Positions 12,467-24,212 of a stretch of 64,000 nucleotides of DNA are shown piece after piece. How positions within the stretch are numbered: position 1 is the stretch's first letter; every line of letters starts with the position of its first letter. Both the position numbers and the translations under genes were made by a program. Below the pieces are notes generated by a model. The model ran no database searches, had not been told where the DNA came from, and worked only from the letters and a program-made list of their open reading frames with translations. This DNA is from Hippasteria phrygiana (taxonomy: Eukaryota > Echinodermata > Asteroidea > Valvatida > Goniasteridae): the NCBI GenBank assembly GCA_037893225.1, contig JAZGUH010000358.1, positions 771,230 to 835,229 on the forward strand, given 5' to 3'.

Positions 12467-12673
12467 AGGAAAATTTGCTTTTATAAAAGCATTAGCGTAT
12501 TTTATGGCCAAGTCGTGCTAACGCTTGCGCGTGCATGGAGATTTATATTGTTGCGTCACTAATTTAATTTAAGCAAACCCTGCTTCCGAAGTTAGCGGGC
12601 TCTTCGCTGTGCTTACTGCTTACAGTCTCTATGAAATGGGCGAGGGTTCCGTTAGCAGAAAATCGTGTGTTAA

Positions 12674-13116
12674 AGGTAGTGTACATGATTGGTAATCCTC
12701 CAATTTTTTTTACTGAAATTATGGCACCAGGTGTACTGTCGTTGTCAAGAAAAGTGAACATTTATATCGTTTTCCAACAATTTCCAGTTGGAAATCGTTG
12801 GAAAACTGCCCTGTAGCCTTTAGTCAAGGCGCGCGTGGCTACCCGGACGAGTGGCGTGGCTACCCGGACAAGTGGTGCGCCCCGGACAGGCTGGCATTTG
12901 GGCGCGTCACGCAACCAGGTAGCCACGCGTGCCATGACTAAAGGCTATCATCTGCCCGACGGTTGAAAACGAGTGCCGTTTTTCTCTCGTTTTGTTCACC
13001 ATCCAGCAACGCAAAACTTTGAACAGGTCAGTGGAACGATATTTCCTATAAAATACTAACCCCCAAATCCGCCCATTTCTGAAAATTGCAACAATGACCA
13101 ATCATGTACACGGCCT
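12674..13116. mobile_element. TTAA MITE, AGGCAGTGTACATGATTGG family, copy 1
   Basis: TTAA lies at 12670-12673 and 13117-13120. The left end reads AGGTAGTGTACATGATTGG and the right end is its inverse. Inside are a GGCGCGCGTGGCTACCCGG palindrome arm pair, an inverted CGATTTCC/GGAAATCG pair and CACCAGGTGT. Full-length relatives are at 16341-16843 (inverse orientation) and 21897-22384. No gene. TTAA preference suggests mobilisation by a piggyBac- or Kolobok-type transposase. Confidence 0.85.
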
Positions 13117-13867
13117 TTAAGCAGCGCTATGAAATTGGGCCCAGGGCTGTTGGCAAAACCCCTTGTGCCTGACCTGCCCTTTGCAAAATTTCCTGGATTT
13201 GCTTCCGGTAATGGTTTTAACATAATTATCCACAGTTTCGTTTCGTTTCCTTAAATATACTGTTTGTAGTTCCACGTACAGTTCCGAGCAACAATTCCAA
13301 GACGAAACTTGGCCTAATTCTTTAAAAATCAGCAACACAATGCACATTTGTCTAAATTAAGGAACAAAGACATAGACATGGAAAAAGTAGGATCTGAACT
13401 TCCAGTTTGTAGGGGTGGTTTGTTAATAACATGTACAGACCACTCATGAATTTTGGCAGAGTACAATGTACTGTAGGCATCACAGTGATAGTGCATTAAC
13501 CGACCAAAGTTAGGCATAAATTTGTAAGTCGGACATGAAAGGCAAGAAAACGGCACAAGAATCGTCATTGCCTTCTTCACTACATGTATATATAATGCAT
13601 TTACAGTAGCCGTTTTCTGTTATACACGTGCTTTTGGTCCAAAACAAATGTGCAAATTATTTCACTTTCCAAAAACTAAGTCGGGGGATCACAGGTATCT
13701 CCAATAGACTGAGCCATCAAGCACCGCCCATTGATGTGTTGACCAATCACAGGCCGCGTGCCTCACACGTCTGTCACTTTTGTTGAATTTCTTGACTATA
13801 ATCACAATGTGATTGGTCAATAAGTCAAGGGGGTTGCTTAATAAATTTGTTCACTGCTTGTGCATTA

Positions 13868-14454
13868 TCAAGACCGAAGAAGGCGCGTCAGGTCAGGAGC
13901 GCAACCAAGAGCATGCTCATCGTTTTCTTTGACATTCGCAGGGTTGTGCACCGTGAATTCCTCCCTCAGGGTCAGACTGTCAACGCTGAGTTCGACTGCA
14001 CCGTAATCTACTGCACCGTTCTGAGGCGTCTGAGGGAGAACATTCGGCCTGAACTGTGGCGCGCTGGCAATTGGGTACTCCAACATGACAATGCGCCCGC
14101 TCACAGCACGTTGAAAATGCGCAAGTTTCTCGCCCGCAACAACACAATCGTTGCTCCCCACCCCCCTACTCGCCGCAGATTTGGCTCCCTGCGACTTCTT
14201 TCTGTTCCCCAAAATGAGGTTCAAGAGTCGCCATTTTGACACTGTGGAGGAGATCCAGTGAGAATTGCAGATGGTGCTTGACGCGCTTACGGAACGGAAT
14301 TTCCAGGGAGCGTTCCAACTGTGGCAGGAGCGCTGGGAGCGGTGTATCGCTGCACAAGGGGACTACTTTGAAGGGGATGGCGGCCAGATTTAAACCACAT
14401 ATGGTTTTTGCTTGTTAGAGGCGCAGTCTCAGAACTTTTTGATCGCACCTCGTA
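13868..14454 (+). pseudogene. Decayed mariner transposase, C-terminal part and 3' terminus
   Basis: The frame from 13847 encodes a stretch typical of mariner transposases: PKKARQVRS, SMLIVFFD, FLPQGQTVNAEF, then HDNAPAHS, which holds the second catalytic Asp (near 14087). The family normally uses a D,D34D triad to cut and paste at TA. The third Asp lies in a DLAPCDFFLFPK-type segment that is read only after a frame change near 14165-14180. A short duplication, CTGCACCGT repeated at 13998 and 14013, disrupts the middle, and an in-frame stop follows near 14260. The N-terminal half, including the first Asp, is missing. The last bases, TTTTTGATCGCACCTCGTA, look like a mariner terminal repeat. This copy is dead. 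Confidence 0.88.
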
Positions 14455-15640
14455 TACCATTGGAAAGAACACATCATCAGCTTTAAAATTATAAAAGAAT
14501 TATTAAAACCAGAGCGGTATTAAAAAATGTATAATAATTTTAGTTTTATTAGATGATCCAGCACTAAAGCGATAAAGTTTGTCCTTCATTTCTGCACCGC
14601 TGAACAGCTAACGATTAGGGTTAGCCTTGGTATCTCATAAAAGTGTCTCTCATTGGTTATTTGTGGAAATATCGGTCAGATCAGCCAGAGTTTAGATTAC
14701 ATTCAAAATGATTGCATTTAAAATGGAGATGTATGCAAATCGAAAAATAACGAATCTTATGAAGAAAACTAAACACTTTTTGCAACATTTTATTGTACTA
14801 AAAAAACAACAACCGAAAACACAGTATGGTTATATTTTACATTTATAAACTAGCATTTTATGCAATAAAACGAAAATCGACCCTCAATGGATTGAGGGTC
14901 GCTTCCTCCTGTAGCTCTAAACGGAGGAATGCGACTTCCGACTGGTCCCTTGTAAGAATGGCACATTCACTATTCAACGTAATTCTGCAATCTGTTTCTG
15001 AAAGTTTAAAGGCAAGAAAGTTTGCTTCTGCTTGCATGTTTGGTCAAAAATTGCAAAGGTCAAAGTAAAATATTGGCAAATGACTCTTGCTGCCTATTAA
15101 AATGAGACTGAAATTACATTTCAAATGTACTTGCATACAGTCACGACTCAGAAAACTTTTCAAAAGTTTTGCCAAATTTGCTTCTGCCGGAAAAACAAAA
15201 TCCACTTTGCAAATGTGTCATAATCATCTGTCTAAACGGTAAGACAGAATTAGAAGTTGTTTCCACAATGTTACTAATGTTCCGCTCAATTCGCTGCAGT
15301 TTACGCCTCCTTCCGCAAAGGATTAACTGTTACAGTGCTCAGGCCAGTCCTTGACCCCTATGGAACATTGACAAGACATCCACCAAGTCCTGTTGGGAAG
15401 TGATGACCCATCAGTGTACAGTTTGGGAAAAACCGAGCTATACATACAACAGGAAATTAGCAGAGCTGCGTCAGGAGCAGGGACTGCCCAAATACCCCCG
15501 GCAAACACAGATTAAAATATCGCAGCAGTTATGAAACAGCTGTGACATGAGTGCCATGGCTGTTCCGGCTGCATCAAGGGATTGGAGAGTTCACATAACG
15601 TGACGGCATGGCTGACTACTTAGCGCCTTTAGCAGATTGA
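14455..15640. other. Noncoding DNA, no gene seen
   Basis: AT-rich sequence without a supported gene. A short perfect hairpin, GACCCTCAATG/CATTGAGGGTC, occurs at 14880-14901. Confidence 0.55.
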
Positions 15641-15648
15641 CTTCATTG

Positions 15649-15900
15649 CAGAGTTGTAGTCGAGTCCCTGCAAGTCCTTTCACAAGTCCTTTCACAAGTC
15701 CTTTCGCAAGTCCAGTCAGAAGTCCTTTCATAAAGCTGGTCATACAAGTAACTGGATGAACAATGACAAGCCTTTGTCAAAGCTCATTTGAATAGCTTGC
15801 GATTAAAATTAGGACTGGAGGGTTTGTGATGGACTTGCAGGGACTTGCAGGGACTTGCAGGGACTTGCAGGGACTTGCGATGGACTAGACTACATCCCTG
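15649..15900. mobile_element. hAT MITE with subterminal tandem repeats
   Basis: The 252-bp element is bounded by CTTCATTG on both sides (15641-15648 and 15901-15908), an exact 8-bp duplication as made by hAT transposases. It starts CAGAGTTGTAGTCGAGTCC and ends with the near-inverse GGACTAGACTACATCCCTG. Near the left end CAAGTCCTTTCA repeats about four times; near the right end GGGACTTGCA repeats five times. Both arrays include GGACTTG in opposite orientation, probably subterminal transposase sites. The termini closely match the element at 28681-29812. Confidence 0.9.
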
Positions 15901-16340
15901 CTTCATTGTGTCGCCATCTCCACTCGCTTACCATGTATACATGTAGCCCACTCCAAAAAAATTAAAAATAAAGAAAAAATCCACTGTGCAAACTTGTGCA
16001 TGACAGCTTTTAGAAACGGAACAATGCAGCAAACAGCTGATGGTAAATTTCTTCCACAAATGTTGGGATGTTTGTCAACTGTATTCTCAAAAACTGAGAC
16101 TCGCACAGTTTACGGAAGCTGATAATTGTAAACCACTTTCTACATTGTGGGTGCCAAGAACCCTTAAAGTGAAGATGATGCACACGGGGTACGTATAGAG
16201 GCTTGGGTAATACCATGGGTCCTTTTCCTGTCTGACAGGATTTTTTCTTTCCAAGAATGCCGGACATCTGACTCAGGTATATTGGTTCCCCTAGTTGCCT
16301 CAAACAAGAAATGCAAAGATGGATTAAATTCTATGTTTAA

Positions 16341-16843
16341 AGGCAGTGTACATGATTGGTCATTGTTGCAATTTTCAAAAATGGGCGGATTTGGGGGTTA
16401 GCATGTTATTGGAAATATCGTTCCACTGATCTGTTCAAAGTTTTGCATTTTGGGATGGCGAAAAATCCGAGAGAAAAACGGCGCTCGTTTTTAACAGTCG
16501 GGCGGATGATAGCCTTTAGTCAAGGCGCGCGTGGCTATCTGGGCGCGTGATGCGCCCCGGATACTGCCATAGCACCATCATGTCCGGGGCGCGCCACTTG
16601 TCCGGGTAGCCACACGCACCTTGACTAACGGCTACAGGGCAGTTTTTCAACGATTTCCAGCTGGAAATCATTGGAAAACGATATAAATTTCCACTTTTCT
16701 TGACGACAGCACACCTGGTGCCATAATTTCACAGGATGATTGAGACTACTATTAACTTACAGTCTAGTGAGGTACATGTATTTCGTAATAATTCAGTAAA
16801 AACAAAATTGGAGAATTACATGTACCAATCCTGTACACTACAT
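16341..16843. mobile_element. TTAA MITE, AGGCAGTGTACATGATTGG family, copy 2
   Basis: TTAA lies at 16337-16340 and 16844-16847. The left end is AGGCAGTGTACATGATTGG and the right end the inverse of ATGTAGTGTACAGGATTGG. It is the inverse orientation of the copies at 12674 and 21897. Internal landmarks include GGCGCGCGTGGCTA, CGATTTCCAGCTGGAAATC and CACACCTGGTGCC. Confidence 0.85.
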
Positions 16844-17039
16844 TTAAGTCCACACTTTTGTTTCATGTTGTTGACATATCTCGATGGATATCCAGATTTA
16901 TTTTTTCCTGAGGGAGGATACAGCAAAGAGTATATTTTAATCAATATGATTTGAGGTTTTGCATAGCGAAGAGTACAAATTGAGAGAAGTTTGTTGATGT
17001 ACTATTTAATGTGATCATTATAGACACCAAAGGTATTGA

Positions 17040-17800
17040 CTCAATGTTTCGGTCAGTCTGCTCCACTATCATCAGCGGACTCTCAGCGGAGAACCATAGG
17101 TCCGATTGCGTTAAAACCAGGTATGTTGGTAGACCAGCACGTGTCACAGATAAAAACAGAGGTAACGTCATGATGACGTCATCATGTGATTTTATAGTAA
17201 TTTTAAAGTTTTTGAACCTCAAAGTTTCTTGAAGCCATATCTCATTAACAGAACATGCTAAAAATTATTTTGGTTTGGTTTGTTAGCTCATACATTCTTT
17301 CATATTAATGTGAAAAATGTGTGACGTCATGATGACGTCATCAAAAAGTGCTATTTTGAAACATGTGTTAGTCCGACCATCATAAACATTGGTGGATAGG
17401 TAGAAAGTGCCACAAGCATGCACAATCCGAGTTAACATTATCATGACGTCATCTCTACTTTTTAAATTATTTTTAACAATTATATTTTGTTATAATTGCA
17501 AAATTTCGTTTAATAAACAACATGATGAATTAAATTTTATTTTAACTTTACAAGGTAGATTTTTGTGAGAATTGGAAACCCCCGGGAAAGCCATGTGTTC
17601 TGTCTTGTGACAGACACATCTCTATTTTTTTCTTATTTTAGTTTTATCCCAAATCCCATAAACTTTGTGTGTGGTTTTTGTAAGTTGCACATATGTCATC
17701 AAACAACCTCACATCGTAATCACACTTGGTATAGATAGCGAAGTTGCATACCGAAGAATGACATCATGACGTAATCAGGTGTCAAATTACAAGCCATTGG
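17040..17800. repeat. Repeat block with four perfect TGACGTCA palindromes
   Basis: Exact TGACGTCA occurs at 17174, 17322, 17333 and 17444, mostly as extended ATGATGACGTCATCA palindromes; a decayed copy sits near 17769. A related ATGATGACATCATCA-type motif is at 12015-12032. TGACGTCA is the consensus CREB/ATF site, but the regular context suggests a repeat family and not a promoter. No gene is seen. Confidence 0.5.
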
Positions 17801-18129
17801 AAATTAATATTGCACACCTATTGAATTTTGATGAAAAAAAAAATATCACTTTTAAGTGCTTTTAAAGTTGCTATGCCATTGCTCACTACAAAAATTTGTT
17901 TTTCCTGCTAAATGAATTATCAAAGTAAAGTATTTTTTGAAACGGAAAATAATTTCACTGCACTCTGGAATAAATTCAGTCCTTGACAAGATGCCCCCCG
18001 GGTGACCCCCCATTTGAAATCTTGAAATGTACAAAAAATTACACCAGCCGCAGTTCATATACTGTCAATGCCCAATTGCAAAAATGTGTGCCCCATCAGG
18101 TTGCCCCATCAGGTTCCCCCAGAAATTTC

Positions 18130-18325
18130 ACCCAGTCCTGGTTACGGCACTGATCGAACAGTCCATAATTTTGATCGCAGCACATAAAACACTGGCGTTC
18201 TTTGCGCACGCAACTCTTTACTGATGCAGTACACAGTTGCAGCTGATCCGGGAGTATCAAATATTCGATCAAACCCAGTTTGGAATAGTTGAATACTAAA
18301 TTATTCGAAAATGAACAGCCATACC
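18130..18325. mobile_element. Ac-like hAT MITE (TAGGGCTG family), partial copy E
   Basis: The right part matches the copies at 39423 and 40267: AAACCCAGTTTGGAATA, TGAATACTAAATTATTCG and a final GAAAATGAACAGCC. The left end and target duplication are not recognisable. Confidence 0.6.
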
Positions 18326-18583
18326 ATTGCGGGCTCACAACGGGAAATTGCACTGAATTCCCAAACCATACTTTAATTTTCGCATGATCCCCACGAGATG
18401 GTGACAATCTACATGAAATCCATACCCAGACTGCTTATCACTACATAATTATTGGCAAAGTGATCAAATCCAGTTTCTCAAACAACAGTTTTGCGGTACA
18501 GCAGTTTTGGGGTTTACCAAGCAATCAAGCTGTGTTTTGCTTTTTGACTATTAGGGTCTTGTTTTCTGATACTGTTACAGTAT

Positions 18584-18827
18584 GGGTCATTCTGTAAATT
18601 TAGGGTCTAAAAGTGTGACTTTTTTTTGGTGTGTAATTTCCCATCAAGTATCATTAAAATTGACTTCACACTATTTTTTACTTGTTTGGCAGGCCGGGTA
18701 CTTTGCTTTACACAATCACTCTTGGAGATAGAAGGTATTAAAGAATGTGTCCGGAATTGCAAAATCTTATTCATGTCACTATGTAACACTAACAGGGACA
18801 CCAAAAATAGAATTTATAGAATGACCC
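18584..18827. mobile_element. Foldback MITE, GGGTCATTCC family, copy 2
   Basis: Begins GGGTCATTCTGTAAATTTAG and ends TTTATAGAATGACCC. Shares the internal TCACTCTTGGAGATAGAAGG with the other copies. About 244 bp. Confidence 0.82.
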
Positions 18828-19354
18828 ACATGCATTCTGTGTATCTTTTTGTAAATTAACTCGAAAGTGCTTTCGAACAATTTTTCACAAATTGCCACCC
18901 ACACACGTAGTAGGCTACATCACACGGTTTTGTAAACTTGGTACCTCATTCAGGCAACATTCAAGCTCAGTGTACTTTTTTTTTTTTTTCCCCAACACCA
19001 GTTCAGCATTATACATTTGCACAATTTTTTTGTGCAGATGGTACACAGTTTAGGAAAGGTTTCTTATCTTAAGAAAAATTGTCCTTCATTTGACCACATG
19101 CTTGTAATGATTAATTTCAGCTTTAGACCCGACATTGTGACTTTTCTACATACATGTACATTGTAACACCAACCACCAGCAACTGAAATCAACAGTGATG
19201 AGGGATACAGGAACAACACAGAAAGTGATTCAGTGCACACAAGCTAATCAATGATGCATTCTTTCTTATCCCATGATCCTTTGTTTCCATCCATTAAACC
19301 ACACCCCTGACATACTGACCAATCACAGCCGAGCATGACACATGTACATGTACT

Positions 19355-20274
19355 AGGCGCAGATCCAGGAATGTTGTAGACAGGTGGCACACCCAAAACA
19401 GACAAATGGAAGCACAAAGCCCTTACGGCGTGGGGTCCGGGGCCCGCTTTAAGGGCCCCGGAAAATATTGGATTCTGGATGCTCCGTGGTGCAATTTGAG
19501 GCGATTCCTGGCCACTTTCACCTGACTTTTTTTTAAACAAAAGTTGTTACGATTATATGGAGAATATCACTATTTTAGCCATTAGCTATTATTTTAGCCA
19601 TGTCATGACTACAAAAATCTAAGTTTCTCCCTCCCTATTTTTGGCGTTAAATTTGAAGTTTTGGCCCTTCATTTTTAATTTATCCGGAATTTTTCTTAGT
19701 TTTATTTTAGTCCAGTTGAAATTTTCAAGAAAAGGGCTATATTTCAGACTGTTCCTTGCCCTGTGTTAAAACCATCGGCAGATCGGCTGCAAAACATAAT
19801 AGAGGATTTGGGCACATTTAGTATGTCATTCAGTCAAGTGATCAATTGTTTCCTGCTGGTTGTGTCTACTCCCCCAAAGGGATTAGATGTTGAGATGCAC
19901 CGCGTTTACACTAGATCCGGCAAAGGGATTAATAGGGGGATCGAACCCGGCAAGGAGGATCGAAGGGGGATCGATGGAGAGAGTTGAAATCCACGGGCTA
20001 CGGGAAATACTCCGGTTTTCTCTTAAAAGAGGGTTTCAGTTCCATGGCATGATTGATAACTTTTTTTTTTCTTATTGCATTTTTCAGTAGTTTTATGCAA
20101 AAAAGTAGACACAGCAGATGTTTAATATTGGCGCCGGTATTTTTTTTAAGGAGGTTGCTCTCCTCCTCCCCTCCTTTTCTCTCACTTCCCATCTTTTTTT
20201 TCTTAAAAAAAAATCAATTTACCGGGGGGAACGTTCCCCCGCGCCCCCCCCCCCCCCTTCCCGGATCTGCGCCT
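19355..20274. mobile_element. GGATCCAGG-ended repeat, ~920 bp
   Basis: The left end AGGCGCAGATCCAGG is matched in inverse by CCCGGATCTGCGCCT at the right. Near the left is GCCCTTACGGCGTGGGGTCC followed by a GGGCCC palindrome; near the right is a G-run and a C homopolymer (20246-20257). The same left block occurs at 63821-64000, and the GCCCTT..GGGGTCC part also in the hAT MITE at 44549. No transposase. Probably a non-autonomous DNA transposon. Confidence 0.65.
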
Positions 20275-20394
20275 GTGTACGCACACATAGGTCAGACTTT
20301 TGTCGGACCCTATCATGGCTGTGAGTTTGGCAATAACTGATCAAATGTACACTCGTGTCATAATCAACAACTCTAATTAGAAACAGGGGATGTC

Positions 20395-20757
20395 TAAAAG
20401 CCATGTTCCCATTGGACTTTTCCTCATTGTACATACGTTACCGTGACTCACTGTCAACATTTGTTTGCGTAGTCTTACAGCTGTACCATTTGGACTTTTG
20501 TATCCCCAGGAGAGGCACTATTATATCAGTCTGCTGTTTGCGACTGGTGTATTCGGTGTCCCTGTAAAAGGGATGGGCGGAAGTCTACCGTGCCCCCTGT
20601 CAGCCTGTTAGTTTTACATCACGGCCGCAGTAACTTAATTTATAACAGGGATGTTAGTTCTCTGCCCATTCCTACTGGACTTAATTTTGATACTCTAAAG
20701 GGAATTAAGTAGCAGTAGATTGACACAAAAAGAAGTCCAATGGGAACACAGCTTTAA
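20395..20757. mobile_element. MITE with GTTCCCATTGGACTT termini
   Basis: Left TGTTCCCATTGGACTTTT (from 20403) is matched in inverse by AAGTCCAATGGGAACA (20733-20748), giving terminal inverted repeats of about 24 bp with flanking TAAAGC/GCTTTA. About 363 bp, noncoding. A probable relic of the same family ends near 41036 (AAAAAGTCCAATAGAAACAC). Confidence 0.7.
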
Positions 20758-21774
20758 CTGATCCATAAACTGAGGTAACACCACCAAAATATCCTCCCTG
20801 CTCAAAGGACTGAGATATTATCGCTGGCAAAACGGAAAGAATCTCTGCTTGTTCTTCATCAAGCAGATACAAGGCAAAGCGTGATTCATCCATAATTTGT
20901 CCAGGGATGTGCAGTCAGTTATTCATGGATGAATAGCTGGCAATCACTGTCTTGGAGGGATGACCCGACATGATTTCATTATCCATCAAAATCCAGAACA
21001 TCACATAGTCAAAAATAGGTCAGTTGCTGATGATAAGAGAAAGTATGACATATTCTGTAATGCTGAGGAGCTCAGTATGTTAAACATGTATCACCAGTTT
21101 GACCTTGATGAAACAGTATGACAAACATACGCAGGTTCATGGTCAAATGCTCTTCAAACTGACAAGCCAGCAAGCTTATCAGTAGAGAAGCAAATCCACT
21201 TCCAACCAGCTAAACAACCAACAAACAAACCAACAAAGTTCACCAAGTAAACAAAAGAAAGTATCTAAAAGAACACAGGCTCAACATGTGACAAAATCGC
21301 ACAAAATCATTCTGACTGTTATTAAACTCACTTGAAGTTGAAATGATCACAGCATTTAAATGTTCAAAAACGTACATACATTTGTAGTATTCCATGTATA
21401 CACTATCAAGAGGAGCTTGGAGAGGGCATAAACTACCTGAACAAATACTTAGTTAATTAATTAAACACACACAGACATAGTCATGTTTTGCTATCTCATG
21501 AGAACCATGAATGGAACCCTTCTTTTGTTCCCTTTGTTTGTACTTTTTCCGAACATGTCCCATAAGGTTTGTACAAGAAAATCTCGCAAGGACTCGGCCC
21601 AGGTCCTCAGGGATCATTGTTATCCCTAATCCCCCATTGTCCCAAGTCCTCTATCGTATAGCTTAACCTGCTCACATAATATCGCGCTGTTGTTCTTGTT
21701 TCCCCTTACCCCTTAACATATCAAGCCATTAAAAATCCCTAGATTAAATAGATGAGTATCAATGTTGTCTGTTC
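20758..21774. other. Noncoding DNA, no gene seen
   Basis: No supported gene or repeat structure in this stretch. Confidence 0.5.
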
Positions 21775-22806
21775 TGAGGAGGCAGGTTCTGATGACAGAT
21801 GTATACTGATGACAGATGTATACTGATGGATGTGTACAGGCAACAGGTTGGTCTGTTTGGAGGAATGGGGGCTGGGATTATGTGACAGCAGGTTAAATGT
21901 AGTGTACACGATTGGTAATCCTCCATTTTTTTTTTTTTACTGAATTATTACGAAATACCTTACTAGACTGAAAGTTAAGAGTAGTCTCAATCATCCTGTG
22001 AAATTATGGCACCAGGTGTGCTGTCGTTGTCAAGAAAAGTGGAAATATATATCATTTTTCAACGATTTCCGGCTGGAAATCGTTGGAAATCTGCCCTGTA
22101 GCCTTTAGTCAAGGCGCGCGTGGCTACCCGGACAAGTGGTGCGCCCCGGACATGTTGGCATTCGGGGCGCATCACGAGCCCAGATAGCCATGCGCGCCTT
22201 GACTAAAGGCTATCATCCGCCCGACGATTGAAAACGAGTGCCGTTTTTCTCTCGTTTTTTTCCGCCATCCAACAACGCAAAACTTTGAACAGGTCAGTGG
22301 AACGATATTTCCTATAAAATATACTAACCCCCAAATCCGCCCATTCCTGAAAATTGCAACAATGACCAATCATGTACACTGCCTTTAAGAGGGGTACGTG
22401 TACTATACATGGCTAACTACAGGTAATTTTGTTGTGTGTGCTACATGTAGGAGGGGGTGATCGCAGGTTGAGATGGGTGCACTGAAGAATGGATACAGGT
22501 AATTGGTTGTTCTTGTTGGGGTATAGGGGGTAGTTGGGACTGGGTGAGTACAGCAGGCTTGGATGGGCGCACTGATGATGGATGGCACAGGTAACAGACT
22601 AGCCTGTTTAGGAGAAGGGGTAGTTGGGAATTGGCGACCCCAGGTTGGCGTGGAGTATACTGATGGGCTGGTACAGATAGGTCCTTTTTAACTTAAGGAA
22701 AGGGATAGGTGGGATTGGGTGTGTGTGGGTTGAAATGGGTATTCTGATGGGCGGGTACAGGTAGTAGGACAGGATCAAGTAGCTGATTTGTTTTGGGGGA
22801 GGGTGC
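21775..22806 (+). repeat. Degenerate minisatellite (left part), interrupted by a MITE
   Basis: Units of roughly 80-100 bp repeat with strong divergence. Typical features are CTGATGG, then GGTACAGGTAACAGGTTGG, then TTTGGAGGAAGGGG and a TAGTTGGGATTGGGTG-type segment. Good copies start near 21825, 22570, 22661 and 22741. A 21-bp subrepeat, GATGACAGATGTATACT, occurs twice near 21789-21825. The array is interrupted by the TTAA MITE at 21897-22384 and continues beyond the THAP element at 28035. Confidence 0.7.
21897..22384. mobile_element. TTAA MITE, AGGCAGTGTACATGATTGG family, copy 3
   Basis: TTAA at 21893-21896 and 22385-22388. Ends and internal landmarks match the copy at 12674 in the same orientation. 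It is inserted into the minisatellite. Confidence 0.87.
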
Positions 22807-23141
22807 TAATAAGCCTTTTGCGCGTTGATTTGCATAGATCCTTGTACCCCGTCTTCGCTCAATCTAAGATGCACAGCGTGCGCCGGTCGTTGCCAGACTG
22901 ATCATTATTATGCACGTCAGTACCGTTGTTGCTAGACCACGTGATTCGGGGCAAGCCGCAACGTGGCGACGCACGGCCAGTGGTGGTTTCCCTGTCTGGT
23001 ATCTGGAACTACCGCTGGGTGAAACAGCGCACGATAGAGATTGTCACCACTCTAAAACACAACAACTGCTCAGATTGTTACAGTACATGTTGTATGTTCT
23101 TCTCGAAACGCGGCCTATTTTTAGCAATTATAGTTTCTTTA

Positions 23142-23692
23142 ATGGATAACAACTTCGAAGGTTGGAACGTGAAGAAACTGATGCAGACATTTCTTCAAGA
23201 GAGAGGGGTTTCAATAACGGGTTACCTGAAGAAAGAACTGGTTGAACTGTGCAAGTGCGTGGCCAATCTGAAATTGACAACCGACCCGAATCGTTCAAGC
23301 CCCAACTTGACAAAAGATTGAAAGACGCTGGCTGCACATTTTCCGACCCATTTAATCTTCCTGGATTCACGAAGGATTTCTCGAATATACCAGATTTCGG
23401 ACTATACGATGTCTTCAATTATTTGATTTGTTTTCGAGCGGATTACGACCGGCGAAAACTTATTCGTAAATATACAAAAACAATTTCTGCAAGACCAGTC
23501 ACTTACGTAAAAACCGATAATGAGACCTTGCTCAACAGAATCTTTCTTCATCCAACCTTTCCCACAAATACAAAAGGAATGGAAAGAGAGATTTTGTTGA
23601 TGCCTTTACAAATCCTCCCCCCCCCCCTCCCCCAGATAAGTTCGGACTCGCTGCGGCTACTTGTTGGAATGATCCATCAAAGAATCCACTGA
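23142..23692 (+). pseudogene. SAP-like domain protein fragment of the THAP element
   Basis: From ATG at 23142 the frame reads MDNNFEGWNVKKLMQTFL, then LKKELVELCK. This helix-loop-helix pattern is like a SAP DNA-binding motif. At about 23285 the sense passes to another frame, which reads DPFNLPGFTKDF, then IPDFGLYDVFNYLI (to about 23450). From memory, this order (SAP-like start, then a segment containing NYLI) opens multidomain transposon-associated proteins with SWIM and YqaJ-type nuclease parts in invertebrates; I cannot verify that here. The nuclease part is absent. After 23460 the sequence enters a duplicated noncoding segment. The gene is broken by at least one frameshift and truncated. 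Confidence 0.55.
23460..23640 (+). repeat. Internal direct repeat of the THAP element, copy 1
   Basis: About 180 bp repeated at 23857-24040 with a 397-bp offset and few differences. Both copies contain CTGCAAGACCAGTCACTTAC and a GAGACCTTGCTCAACAGAAT motif. Confidence 0.85.
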
Positions 23693-23856
23693 TTATTCTT
23701 CTAACGTAGCCAGCACATACCAGGACTGTCATCTTGCAGAAATGGTGGCTAAAACTGACTCCCTCGAAGCGTATTCCACTTTTTAAAAAAGAAAGAAATT
23801 ACGCTTTGGGTGGGTCAGTCACACACCCACACGGCTGGCATACCCACCAACCTATT

Positions 23857-24040
23857 CGTAAATATATACAAAAACAATTTCTGCAAGACCAGTCACTTAC
23901 GTAAAAACTGATAATGAGACCTTGCTCAACAGAATCTTTCTTCCTCCAACCTTTCCCACAAATAAAAAAAGAATGGAAAGAGAGATTTTGTTGATGTCTT
24001 TAACAACCCCCACCCTCCCTACCCCCTAAACGAACTTTGA
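23857..24040 (+). repeat. Internal direct repeat of the THAP element, copy 2
   Basis: Near-identical to 23460-23640. It runs on into sequence that matches the right arm of the TTAA element at 6760-9015 (near 8390-8590). Confidence 0.85.
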
Positions 24041-24212
24041 CTCACTGCGGCTATTTCCTGAGATGATCAACAAAATAAGATAATCTGATCATTCCTTGAA
24101 TTTTGCCTGCACACACCGGTTCTTTCTTGCTATTTTCAAAATTTATAAAGCACTTCATCTTGTAAAGAACAAGAAGTTCAACCAAAATTAACAAAGCAAA
24201 AAATTAGCTGGC

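Larger units (their letters stand above)
12128..13141. mobile_element. Outer MITE with GGCCCAATTTCATAGCGC termini
   Basis: The left end GCCCAATTTCATAGCGCTGC (from 12130) is matched in inverse by GCAGCGCTATGAAATTGGGC (13121-13140). The interior was invaded by a SINE (12184-12466) and by a TTAA MITE (12674-13116), so the original element was about 300 bp. Flanks read CCAAG and CCAGG, a possible eroded duplication. No transposase. Confidence 0.7.
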
